A stretch of 33,270 nt of DNA, taken from the NCBI GenBank assembly GCA_964418595.1, contig CAYQMF010000072.1, forward strand, positions 1 to 33,270, written 5' to 3'. Shown here piece by piece: positions 9,079 to 16,423 of the stretch (position 1 is its first letter; every line of letters begins with the position of its first letter). The notes beneath the pieces were generated by a model that worked only from the letters and a program-made list of their open reading frames with translations, was not told the origin of the DNA and searched no databases. The stretch is from CAYQMF01 sp964418595 (lineage in GTDB: Bacteria > Planctomycetota > UBA1135 > UBA2386). The translations under genes were made by a program, and so were the position numbers.

Positions 9079-10233
9079 ATGGCCCGCAAGCGACGGGGCC
9101 GACTCTGGTCGATCCTCCTCGGCATCCTGCTCGCCGGCCTGCTGCTCGAGGCCGGTGCGTACGTCTGGGTCCGGTTCCTCGCCGGCCCGGGTTCGTTCGA
9201 ACGCCATGCGTCGCTGGACCAACTGCGCGCCCGCTACGGCCAGCACGCCCGCGTCACGCCCCATCGCCATCTCGGCTACGCCCCCACGCCGAACTACGTG
9301 CACGGCGGCAACCGCCACAACTCGCTCGGGTTCCGCGGTGACGAGATCGAGGTGAAGAAGCCCGCGGGCGTCGTGCGCGTGGTCCTCGCCGGCGGTTCGA
9401 CGACCTACTGCGACGGGGTGATGCACGAGTACCGCTGGTCGCACGCCTGGATGCTGCAGGAACGCTACCGCCAGCTCGGCGCGAAGGTCGAGGTCGTCAA
9501 TGCCGGCTGTCCCGGCTGGACCACGCTGGAAACGCTCATCAACTTCCAGACGCGCGTGCTCGACCTCGAGCCGGACGTGCTCGTCGTCTACCACGCGTTC
9601 AACGACGCGCTCACGCGTCTCGTCTGGCCGTCGACCGCCTACAAGAGCGACCTGTCGGGCTGGTTCAGCCGCACCCACGCCCTGCAACCCGCGAGCCTCC
9701 TGGAGCGGAGCACGCTCGCCCGGATCCTGATGATCGAGACCGGCAGCCTCGTGCCGCACGGGGACATGCTGCGGATCCTCGGCGACCTCGAGCCCACCAA
9801 TCACGCCTTCACGTTCCGCAGCCAGCGGCTCGCGGGGACGTACCCGAGCGGCGTCTTCGCGACCACGCCGGTCGAGACGATGCTCGCCGCCAATCCGCCG
9901 GTGTACTTCGAGCGCAACCTGCGCAGCCTCATCGCGCTGGCGGACGCCCATCGCGTGAAGGTCGTGCTCGCGACCTTCGCCGTGTCGTCGGCCTTCCCCA
10001 AGGCGCCGTTCGTCGGCCACCCCGGCTTCCGTGCCGCCATCGCCGAACACAACGACATCCTCCGCCGCCTCGCCCACGAGACCTCAGCGCACGTACTCGA
10101 ACTGGCCGACACGCTCGCTGCCGAGCCGGCCCTGTTCACCGACGGCCTGCACTTCAACGCCGCCGGGAACTGGCGGCGCGCGGAGCTGATCCGCGAGTAC
10201 CTGCGCCAGGAGCTCGGGATCGGCGGGGGGTAG
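9079..10233 (+). CDS. SGNH/GDSL-type hydrolase, membrane-anchored
   Basis: This 384-residue protein has one N-terminal membrane anchor (about residues 10-33, after MARKRRGR). An SGNH hydrolase fold follows. Block I is LAGGSTTYCDG with the likely nucleophile Ser107. Block II is VVNAGCPGWTT with Gly143. Block III is VYHAFND with Asn175. Block V is FTDGLHFNAAGN with Asp355 and His358. These proteins are esterases or acetyl-hydrolases that often deacetylate cell-surface polysaccharides. The anchor implies activity outside the membrane. It sits four bases after the preceding secreted-protein gene. The substrate is not evident. Confidence 0.87.
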   Translation: MARKRRGRLWSILLGILLAGLLLEAGAYVWVRFLAGPGSFERHASLDQLRARYGQHARVTPHRHLGYAPTPNYVHGGNRHNSLGFRGDEIEVKKPAGVVRVVLAGGSTTYCDGVMHEYRWSHAWMLQERYRQLGAKVEVVNAGCPGWTTLETLINFQTRVLDLEPDVLVVYHAFNDALTRLVWPSTAYKSDLSGWFSRTHALQPASLLERSTLARILMIETGSLVPHGDMLRILGDLEPTNHAFTFRSQRLAGTYPSGVFATTPVETMLAANPPVYFERNLRSLIALADAHRVKVVLATFAVSSAFPKAPFVGHPGFRAAIAEHNDILRRLAHETSAHVLELADTLAAEPALFTDGLHFNAAGNWRRAELIREYLRQELGIGGG

Positions 10234-10258
10234 ACCGGACGAGAAACCGTGTCCGGTC
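10233..10258 (+). terminator. hairpin immediately after the SGNH hydrolase stop
   Basis: A perfect 8-bp stem (10233-10240 with 10251-10258) encloses a ten-base loop GAGAAACCGT. Its 5' base is the last base of the TAG stop codon. There is no T tract, so it may end the unit weakly or allow partial readthrough to the proline-rich gene. Confidence 0.4.
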
Positions 10259-10308
10259 GCGGCGCGCATTCCGCTGGAGCCGGCAGCCCTCTGCCAGAGG
10301 TCACTGCC

Positions 10309-10779
10309 ATGAAGAAGCTCCTCCTCACCGTATCGATCCTGCTCGCGTCGGCCGTGCCGGCGCAGATCCTCGCGCCGGTCGTCCCGTCGGGCCAGCCGGC
10401 GCTCATGCCGTTCGTGCCGTTCGCGTTCGCGCCGGTGCCGCCGCCCGTCGTGTGGGCGGCGGGCAACCCGGGCTTTGCGCTCGCCTCGTTCGCGCCGGCG
10501 CCGGTGCCCGCCGGCCTGCCGACGTTTCTCGTGCTCGGGCCCGCGGTGCCGCCGATCCCAGTGCCCCCGCCGCTCGTGTTCCCGGGCTTCGGTGTGGCGA
10601 TGCTCACCAACCTCATGCCCGTCGTCATCCCGGCGGGGCCGTCGGGGCCAGGACCCGGCCCGGTGATCGCGCTGCCCATCCCACCGACCGGTGGCCCCAT
10701 CGGCATGCTCACCGTGCACACGCTGGTCTTCGCGCCGGGCGGGCTGATGCTCACGGGCGCGCTGGGCATCACGATCTGA
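10309..10779 (+). CDS. proline-rich secreted protein
   Basis: This small secreted protein of 156 residues starts at an ATG with AGAGG eight bases upstream. The signal peptide is MKKLLLTVSILLASAVPAQ. The mature part is low-complexity, dominated by Pro, Val, Ala, Gly and Phe, with VPPPVVW, VPPIPVPPPLVFPGF and GPSGPGPGP. The end, LVFAPGGLMLTGALGITI, recalls the last strand of the planctomycete GAGC-type C-terminal domain, but the characteristic Cys is absent. No function is assigned. It may be a structural cell-surface protein. Its polyproline runs would be slow to translate and would be expected to need EF-P or a similar factor. Confidence 0.75.
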   Translation: MKKLLLTVSILLASAVPAQILAPVVPSGQPALMPFVPFAFAPVPPPVVWAAGNPGFALASFAPAPVPAGLPTFLVLGPAVPPIPVPPPLVFPGFGVAMLTNLMPVVIPAGPSGPGPGPVIALPIPPTGGPIGMLTVHTLVFAPGGLMLTGALGITI

Positions 10780-10812
10780 GCTGGGCCAGCCCCCGCACGG
10801 GAAGCGGCACGC

Positions 10813-10838
10813 CGCCCGCGGGCGCAAGCCCGCGGGCG
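10813..10838 (+). terminator. 11-bp hairpin with GCAA tetraloop
   Basis: A perfect 11-bp GC stem (10813-10823 with 10828-10838) is closed by a GNRA-type GCAA loop, 33 bases after the proline-rich gene and 21 before the sigma factor start. There is no T tract. It could terminate transcription or structure the sigma factor leader. Confidence 0.5.
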
Positions 10839-10859
10839 TATGCTGCGACGCGCACCCCC

Positions 10860-11468
10860 ATGCGTGACGACCCTCCCTCCTCGACCATGGCCGACGCGGA
10901 CGGCGCCCAGCGTGGCGATCCGCTGAGCTGGGCACGGCTGGACGAACGGTTGCGGCCGTGGTTGCTCGGCATCCTCGCGTCGCACCGGCTGCCCCTCGAC
11001 TACAGCGCCGACGATGTGGTGAATCTCACGTTCGCGCACGTCTACCGCGACATCTGGCGGTTCAAGGTCGAGCCGGGCTCCAGCTTCCGCTCCTGGGTGC
11101 TCTCGATCATGCTCAACCGGATCGCGAGCCTCGTGAAGATGGCGAACGCCCAGAAGCGCAAGGCGCCCGGCGTCGTCCGCCTCGACGGCGACGATGCGAG
11201 CGACGCGCAAAGCCCGCAGGTGGCCGACCCCGATGCGCAGCCGGCGAGCATGCTCGCCCGCCATGCCGAGCTGGCGCAGGCCTTCGTCGCCGCGATCGCC
11301 GACCTCGACGAAGAGACGCGTCGGATCCTCGAATTGCGCGTGCTCAACGACATGGAGTTCGAGGCGATCGCCGCGATCGTCGGTCGCGCCAAACCCGACA
11401 CGGTGCGCGTCATCTTCAAGCGGGCGATGGCGAAGATCCGGACGCGGATGCGCGCGCACGATGGCTAG
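10860..11468 (+). CDS. ECF-type RNA polymerase sigma factor
   Basis: This 202-residue sigma-70 family protein carries only regions 2 and 4, as in the extracytoplasmic function (ECF) group. Region 2 (about residues 25-95) contains DYSADDVVNLTFAHVYRDIWRF and FRSWVLSIMLNRIA, the -10 recognition and core-binding helices. Region 4 (about 140-198) contains IADLDEETRRILELRVLNDMEFEAIAAIV and TVRVIFKRAMAKIR, the helix-turn-helix for the -35 element. The ATG at 10860 was chosen; an ATG at 10887 is also possible. The frame is open further upstream only because it shadows the proline-rich gene. No anti-sigma gene or kinase lies next to it, so its signal and regulon are unknown. Confidence 0.85.
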   Translation: MRDDPPSSTMADADGAQRGDPLSWARLDERLRPWLLGILASHRLPLDYSADDVVNLTFAHVYRDIWRFKVEPGSSFRSWVLSIMLNRIASLVKMANAQKRKAPGVVRLDGDDASDAQSPQVADPDAQPASMLARHAELAQAFVAAIADLDEETRRILELRVLNDMEFEAIAAIVGRAKPDTVRVIFKRAMAKIRTRMRAHDG

Positions 11469-11899
11469 CACTGCTTTTTCACTTCTTCGAGGCGCGGTGA
11501 GATCCGACCGGAACGGGCTACGACTTGGAGGCGCAGAGGGCGAACAGGGCAAAGGCTCGGGCTGAGGCTCGGGCTCGTCGGGACCTGCTGACGTGGGTTG
11601 CTGGTCTCCTCTCCACGCCACCGTCTCGTTCGTTCCCCAAACCCGTGCCTGGACGAGCCTGAGCCCGAGCCAGCCGCTGCTCCGCGCCAGCGGCGCGGAG
11701 CAGCGGCGAAGCCCGAGCCCGAACACGCAGACGGACGTACTCCGGCGCTTCCTGCTGCGTGAGTCCGCGCGTCATGGTCGGCTCGGTGAACGCAGCACCA
11801 AGCTGTGAGCGTCGTACCAGAGCGCCTCGGTTTGTACAACCGAACAGGTACCCAACTCGTCCTGCCAGCAACGTGACAGAGTAGTGCTAGGATCGCGCC
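11469..11899. repeat. non-coding stretch with palindromes and GAGCCCGAGC repeats
   Basis: No gene is supported here. A perfect 15-bp inverted repeat (11674-11688 with 11692-11706, spacer AGC) is flanked on both sides by GAGCCCGAGC-type direct repeats (about 11661-11670 and 11710-11720). Inverted copies, GGCTCGGGCT and AGGCTCGGGCTCGTC, lie at 11554-11579. They can pair imperfectly with 11652-11671 to make a larger hairpin. The layout resembles an extragenic palindromic repeat cluster. It lies between the sigma factor and the ZntB gene, next to a gene breakage, so it could mark a rearrangement boundary. Confidence 0.6.
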
Positions 11900-12898
11900 G
11901 TGAGTTCCGCCGGACCTCCGCCTGGTGAGCCGGCGCCGCCCGGCCTCGGTGCCCTGGCCTGCGATGGGCAGGGCGGCGGCGTGCCGATCCCGCTCGACGA
12001 AGCGAGCCGACGCGCGAGCGCGCCGGCCTGGACGTGGGTCCACCTCGACCACGCGAACCCGGAGCACCGCGCGTGGCTCCTCGAAGCGTCCGGCCTCGAC
12101 GCCCTCACCTGCGAGGCTCTCCTCGAGGTGGAGACGCGGCCGCGCTTCGTGACGGAGCGCGACCGAATGCTCGTGATCCTGCGCGGCGTGAACCTCAATC
12201 CCGGTGCCGAGCCCGACGACATGATTTCGCTGCGGCTCCTGGTCGAGACAGGGCGAGTGGTGAGCCTTCGCCATCGCCGGCTGCTGGCGGTGCAGGATGT
12301 GCGGCAGAGGCTGCTCGCCGGCGACGGGCCGCGCGGCCCCGCGGAGCTGCTCGTGTCGATCGCGGGTCGGCTCGTGGACCGCCAGGCCAGCGTCGTCGAC
12401 GCGATGGAGGACACCGTCGACGGCATCGAGCTGCAGTTGATGTCCGACCCGGGCTACGCGCTGCGCGGTCAGATCGCGGAGTTCCGGCGACAGGCCATCG
12501 GGCTGCGGCGATACATCGCTCCGCAACGCGACGTGCTCTCTCGCCTCGTGCACGACAAGGTGAGCTGGCTCGACGATGGGCTGCGTGCGCGCCTGCGCGA
12601 GGTCGCCGAGCGCCAGGTCCGGCTCGTCGAGGAGGTGGACGCCGCGCGCGACCGCGCCGGGATCGCGCAGGAGGAGCTGAACGGTCGGCTGTCGGAGCAG
12701 ATGAACCGGAACATGTACGTGCTGTCGCTGGTCGCCGGGGTCTTCCTGCCGCTCGGCCTGCTGACCGGCCTGCTCGGGATCAACGTGGGCGGCGTGCCCG
12801 GCGTCGACAGCCCCTATGCGTTCGCGGTCGTGTGTCTGGTCCTCGTCGCGATGGCGGTCGGCGTGGTCTGGTGGTTCCGGCGCGTGCGCCTGATCTGA
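11900..12898 (+). CDS. zntB: CorA/ZntB family metal transporter
   Basis: This 332-residue member of the CorA magnesium/zinc transporter superfamily works as a pentameric membrane channel. The cytoplasmic N-terminal domain includes ALLEVETRPRF, RGVNLNPGAEPDDMISLRL and VVSLRHRRLLAVQDV. A long helix follows through DKVSWLDDGLRARLREVAERQ. The two C-terminal membrane helices begin MYVLSLVAGVFLPLGLLTGLLGINVGG, and the second ends in WWFRRVRLI. The pore signature is Gly293-Ile-Asn295 followed by VGGVPG, which matches ZntB-type GxNVGG rather than CorA YGMNF. The start is a GTG with AGGA seven bases upstream. Zinc or another divalent cation is the likely cargo, moved in a proton-driven manner in characterised ZntB. 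Its stop lies about 10 bases from the truncated sulfatase. Confidence 0.9.
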   Translation: MSSAGPPPGEPAPPGLGALACDGQGGGVPIPLDEASRRASAPAWTWVHLDHANPEHRAWLLEASGLDALTCEALLEVETRPRFVTERDRMLVILRGVNLNPGAEPDDMISLRLLVETGRVVSLRHRRLLAVQDVRQRLLAGDGPRGPAELLVSIAGRLVDRQASVVDAMEDTVDGIELQLMSDPGYALRGQIAEFRRQAIGLRRYIAPQRDVLSRLVHDKVSWLDDGLRARLREVAERQVRLVEEVDAARDRAGIAQEELNGRLSEQMNRNMYVLSLVAGVFLPLGLLTGLLGINVGGVPGVDSPYAFAVVCLVLVAMAVGVVWWFRRVRLI

Positions 12899-12899
12899 G

Positions 12900-13666
12900 G
12901 GCGACTCCGTGGCGACGATGCGGCCGACACTCGCGTCGATGCTCGCGATCATGGCCGCGTAGGTGGGATCGGCATGGCCGCCGGCGCCTTCCTTCGCGGC
13001 AAAGTGTGCAACCAGCTCGGCCTTGGCCTGGAAGGGTGAGTGCACGCCGAAGTGCGGGAGGTACAAGAAGAAGGGATGCGCGCGGTGCCGCTCCACGAAG
13101 TCGACCGCGAGGTCGGTGAGGAAGTCGGCGAGGTAGGCGCCCTCCGGGATCGCGACCTCGGGGTTCGTCGTGAAGGCGAAGTGCCGGCCCTCGGACACGA
13201 CGGCCTCCGCGAAGCCGTGATTGCGCGGGTGGTGCCGGGCGCCGTTGCCCAGGTGCCACTTGCCGAACAATCCGGTCGCGTAGCCCGCCGTCGCGAGCTG
13301 GTCGGCGAGGGTGGCCACGCCATCGGGGAGGCGGGTGCGATTCTCGGGAACGGTCATCGCCCGCCGGTCGGCCGCGCCGCGCTCGAGCGAACCGACGGTG
13401 TACACGCCGGTGCGCGCGGGACTCTGCCCGCTCATCAGGGCGGCGCGGGTCGGCGTGCAGTTCTGGCAATGGTGGTGATGCAGGAATCGCATCCCCTCCG
13501 CGGCCAGCGCGTCGATGTGCGGGGTCTCGTAGTAGCGCGAGCCCATGCACCCGAGGTCGGTCCAACCAAGATCATCCGCCAGGATGAAGACGATGTTGGG
13601 CGGGGCGGGCGGCACCGGCGTGTCCCGGGGCGGCGCCGCGGACAGGACGAGGCAGAGGGCGAGCAC
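12900..13666 (-). pseudogene. arylsulfatase-type sulfatase, 3' half missing
   Basis: About 253 residues of a type I sulfatase are recognisable. They comprise a signal peptide (MLALCLVLSAAPP), the metal site NIVFILADDLGW (Asp31, Asp32), the formylglycine motif C70-TPTRAALMSG, the catalytic segment GLFGKWHLGNG, and HPFFLYLPHFGVHSPF. Homology stops after IDASVGRIVAT, where relatives continue into the second half with the TSDNG metal-binding segment. From there the frame stays open only as antisense of the ZntB gene, down to 11465, so any product would carry a meaningless tail. Intact family members are about 450-550 residues. The start is a GTG at 13666. It is probably a broken gene; the M6 protease gene lies upstream on the same strand. 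Confidence 0.8.
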
Positions 13667-13706
13667 GCCGCGACGATACGCGTCGGGCTGCGACGGGGCG
13701 CGTCGA

Positions 13707-15737
13707 CTACCGCTCGCGCTTGACCTTCTCGTCGCCGCCGGCGCTCTTCGGTCGCGGCATGATGTTCGGTCCGGGCAGCGCCACGTTGTCGGGACCGACG
13801 GTGAACGGCACCGGCAGTCTGGTGACCGGATCGAGCTCCTCGACCGGCATGCCGGTCGGGTACTTCGGCTGCTCCGGGGTCGTCACGTGCAGCCGGCGCG
13901 AAGCCGACGCATCACCGATCGTGAAGAACACCGTCCCCGAAGCGAAGCGCGGATCGACCTCGCCGTCGCCCGGTCGGTACACGGTGATGTCGGTGAGCAG
14001 CAGTTCGTGCGCGCCGGCGAGGTTGCTCTTGCTCGATGGCACGGTCTGCGGCGTGAACGCGTTGCCGTTGCCGTACGGGAAGGCCACGCGCTCTTCTTCG
14101 CGCAGCGACGCGTCGAAGTAGCGCACGCCGTGCGCCTCCTCCAGATCGATGGCGACGCCGATCTGCCCCTTCTCCTTCTGGCCGTCCTCGCCCACGTGCC
14201 AGATGAGCAACCCGTCGCGGAAGAAGTCGCCGTCGAAGCCGGTGCGGTTGCGCACCTCGAGCAGGTAGTACTCGTCCCACGACGGCGAGATCGGGATCTT
14301 GATCGCCTCGCCGGTGCGACCCTCGATGCCGCGCAGGGCCAGCGTCGCGGTCTCGGTGGGGAGCACGATCTTCGGCGTCAGCCAGCCGAGCCGCATCTTG
14401 CAGTACGCGCACAGGTGGAATGGGCGGTCCGCCTTCGACTCCCCCGCGCCCTGGTGACCGATCGCCATCGTGCAGAACCTGCCGACGCCGGTGCGGTGGC
14501 CGTAGCCGTAGAAGTCGGGCAGCCCGAGCATGTGCCCGAACTCGTGGCAGTGCACGCCGATGGAGTTGAACACGGCGCCGCCTTCCTCCGTGATGTAGTA
14601 CGGCAGGTGCCGCCCACCCACGGGCACCGAAGCGCGGTGCGGCCAGAGCTGGCTGCCGCGCAAACTGCGGCGCTCGCCCGCGTAGAGGAAGACGATGCCC
14701 TCGTACTTCGCCAGCGCGTCGGCGCCGTGCTTGGCCTTCAGCCCCCTCAGCGCGTCTGCGAAGACCGTCGAGTTCGTCCCATCGCCGCCCCCCATGTCCT
14801 GCGCGTCGTAGTACTCCCACTTCTCCGGCACGGTCACCCAGTCGAAGACGTGGCCGTCGACGTCGAAGGCCCCGCACGAGACCTCCTTGTAGAAGTCGCG
14901 CATGCTGCCGTAGGTGCGGCGCCCGTCGGGCGACTGCGCGTACTGACCGGGGGAGAACAGCATCTGCGCGAAGTCCGTGGCCTTGAACTGCGGGTCGTGC
15001 TTCACGTCGGCGAACTCGACGAGCAGCACGGCGAGCTGGAACGTCTTGCCCTTCCAGTCGATCACCTCGTCCTGCGGCGCGCCGACCGGCTTCAGCGTCG
15101 GAGTGAGGCTCGACTCCGCGCGCTGCACGTGCACTGTGAACCGCGTCTTCGTCTCGATCTGCTTGCGCAGCGCGCTGCTGCTGGCGAGGTGGATGTTGTC
15201 GAGACGCGAGAAGGTGTCGCCGGCCTTGAGGCCGGCGCGGAAGGCAGCCGACCCCCGACGCACGTCCGTGATCTCGAACATCCCCTTGGTCCGTCGCACC
15301 TCGAAGCCGGGCTTGCCGAGGGGCTCATTGGGCTCGAGCTGCACGAGCACCTCGCGGCGCACGCCCGGGCGCTTGACCACGAGCTGCACGGGCCGGCCGA
15401 CCTCGAGCAGGCCGAGCGCCACATCGAGATCCTCGGCGTCGCGGACCTGCGTGCGCCCGATCGCACGCACGATGTCGCCAGCGAGCAGGCCCTCGTCGGC
15501 GGCGGGTCCGCGCGGCACCGTCGTCTGCACCTCGAGACCGCCGAGGCGTGGGCCACCGAACCGCAGGCCGAGGTCGGCGCGCTCACGCTGCTTGCCCTCG
15601 GCCTTGCGGGTGGCGACCGCGAGCTCGTCGAGGCTGCGCGCCGTGCGTGGCACGGTCGCGGTCTGGTAGGGCGTGTCGGCGACGGGGTCCTGCGCGGCGA
15701 CGAGGGCGGTCAGCGCGAGGCAGGGAAAGATGAGCAT
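13707..15737 (-). CDS. secreted M6 family metalloprotease with two PDZ domains
   Basis: This 676-residue secreted zinc protease starts with the signal peptide MLIFPCLALTALVAAQ. Two N-terminal PDZ-like domains follow. One is around residues 55-130 (GPAADEGLLAGDIVRAIG), the other around 140-215 (GSAAFRAGLKAGDTFSRLD). The catalytic domain has HCHEFGHMLGLPDFYG, with HEFGH at 398-402, matching the M6 (immune inhibitor A-like) HExxHxxGLPDxY pattern. FYKEVSCGAFDVDG and GLLIWHVGEDG are further M6 landmarks. A C-terminal region ends near ARP-type proline-rich and charged residues. It should cleave proteins outside the cytoplasm, with the PDZ pair guiding substrates or partners. It is co-oriented with the broken sulfatase downstream, with a gap of 40 bases. 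Confidence 0.88.
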   Translation of the reverse strand: MLIFPCLALTALVAAQDPVADTPYQTATVPRTARSLDELAVATRKAEGKQRERADLGLRFGGPRLGGLEVQTTVPRGPAADEGLLAGDIVRAIGRTQVRDAEDLDVALGLLEVGRPVQLVVKRPGVRREVLVQLEPNEPLGKPGFEVRRTKGMFEITDVRRGSAAFRAGLKAGDTFSRLDNIHLASSSALRKQIETKTRFTVHVQRAESSLTPTLKPVGAPQDEVIDWKGKTFQLAVLLVEFADVKHDPQFKATDFAQMLFSPGQYAQSPDGRRTYGSMRDFYKEVSCGAFDVDGHVFDWVTVPEKWEYYDAQDMGGGDGTNSTVFADALRGLKAKHGADALAKYEGIVFLYAGERRSLRGSQLWPHRASVPVGGRHLPYYITEEGGAVFNSIGVHCHEFGHMLGLPDFYGYGHRTGVGRFCTMAIGHQGAGESKADRPFHLCAYCKMRLGWLTPKIVLPTETATLALRGIEGRTGEAIKIPISPSWDEYYLLEVRNRTGFDGDFFRDGLLIWHVGEDGQKEKGQIGVAIDLEEAHGVRYFDASLREEERVAFPYGNGNAFTPQTVPSSKSNLAGAHELLLTDITVYRPGDGEVDPRFASGTVFFTIGDASASRRLHVTTPEQPKYPTGMPVEELDPVTRLPVPFTVGPDNVALPGPNIMPRPKSAGGDEKVKRER

Positions 15738-15803
15738 GCGAGGACGCGACTTTGGCGCGCCTCGGCATTGTGCCGGCTCGGCGCGCGCGCCGAGGGCGTC
15801 AGG

Positions 15804-16328
15804 TCACTTCTTGTCCGACCCGTCGCGCTTCTCGGGGAGGTTGGGGGCGATGCGGCCCATGACGTGGGCCGGGTCCTGCCCGGTCGGCGGCGCGACGATG
15901 TCGCCCATCGTGGGCGCGTCTGGCACGCAGACCTCACCCTGGAGGACCGGCAGCTGCTCCACCTGCGGCTGCGGCGCCGTCGGGTCGGGCTTGCGCACAC
16001 AGCCCACCAGCAGCGAGAAGAGCGCGCCGGCCAGGGCCACCGCGCGCACGCGCGCGGCGCGCAGCTTGCCACGCAGCCCCACCGGGCAGTCCTGCGTGAG
16101 CACGGTGCCATCGGTGCGACGGTAGAAGCGCACACACAGCCGCGCGTCCTTCTCCGACTTCCCCGCCACCAGCGCACTCGCCTCATCTCTCGTCATCGCG
16201 CTCAGGTTGTAGACGTGCAGCTTGCACTGGCTGCAGAACCGGCGCCGCTCGTCGCCTTGCATGGCGTTCCAGTCGGCGGGGCAGGGGGAGGCGACGCGGA
16301 TCTCGTCGAGGTGGTTGGATCGGGTCAT
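15804..16328 (-). CDS. zinc-ribbon-like membrane protein of unknown function
   Basis: This 174-residue protein begins MTRSNHLDEIRVASPCPADW and continues MQGDERRRFCSQCKLHVYNLSAMTRDEA. I recognise this as a recurrent, unnamed domain seen in Acidobacteria, Planctomycetes and others. Cys16, Cys32, Cys35, Cys65 and Cys81 could bind a metal or form disulfides. One hydrophobic segment (about residues 91-110, ending LLVGC) probably anchors it. The C-terminal ~60 residues are Pro-rich and polar. The N-terminus lacks a signal peptide, so the Cys domain is probably cytoplasmic. It lies between the LamG gene and the M6 protease on the same strand. No enzymatic role can be assigned. Confidence 0.75.
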   Translation of the reverse strand: MTRSNHLDEIRVASPCPADWNAMQGDERRRFCSQCKLHVYNLSAMTRDEASALVAGKSEKDARLCVRFYRRTDGTVLTQDCPVGLRGKLRAARVRAVALAGALFSLLVGCVRKPDPTAPQPQVEQLPVLQGEVCVPDAPTMGDIVAPPTGQDPAHVMGRIAPNLPEKRDGSDKK

Positions 16329-16423
16329 GGTTGGTCGTTCGTGAAGATCGGCGCGCGCGGACGCCGCACCCGACACACGGTTCCCATGCGCTGCGACCGC
16401 GCGATGCGAGCGACGACTCCGAC

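Noticed and set aside
10452..10859. N-terminal extension of the sigma factor frame
   Set aside because: It overlaps the proline-rich gene in another frame and is Arg/Ala-rich. The sigma fold begins after 10860.
11518..11871. 117-residue minus-strand frame in the palindrome region
   Set aside because: Arg/Ala-rich sequence is encoded by repeats, with no ribosome binding site or recognisable family. It is treated as non-coding.
11465..12899. Sulfatase frame continuing through the ZntB region
   Set aside because: The translation here has no sulfatase homology and is antisense to a complete transporter with correct pore motif and membrane helices.
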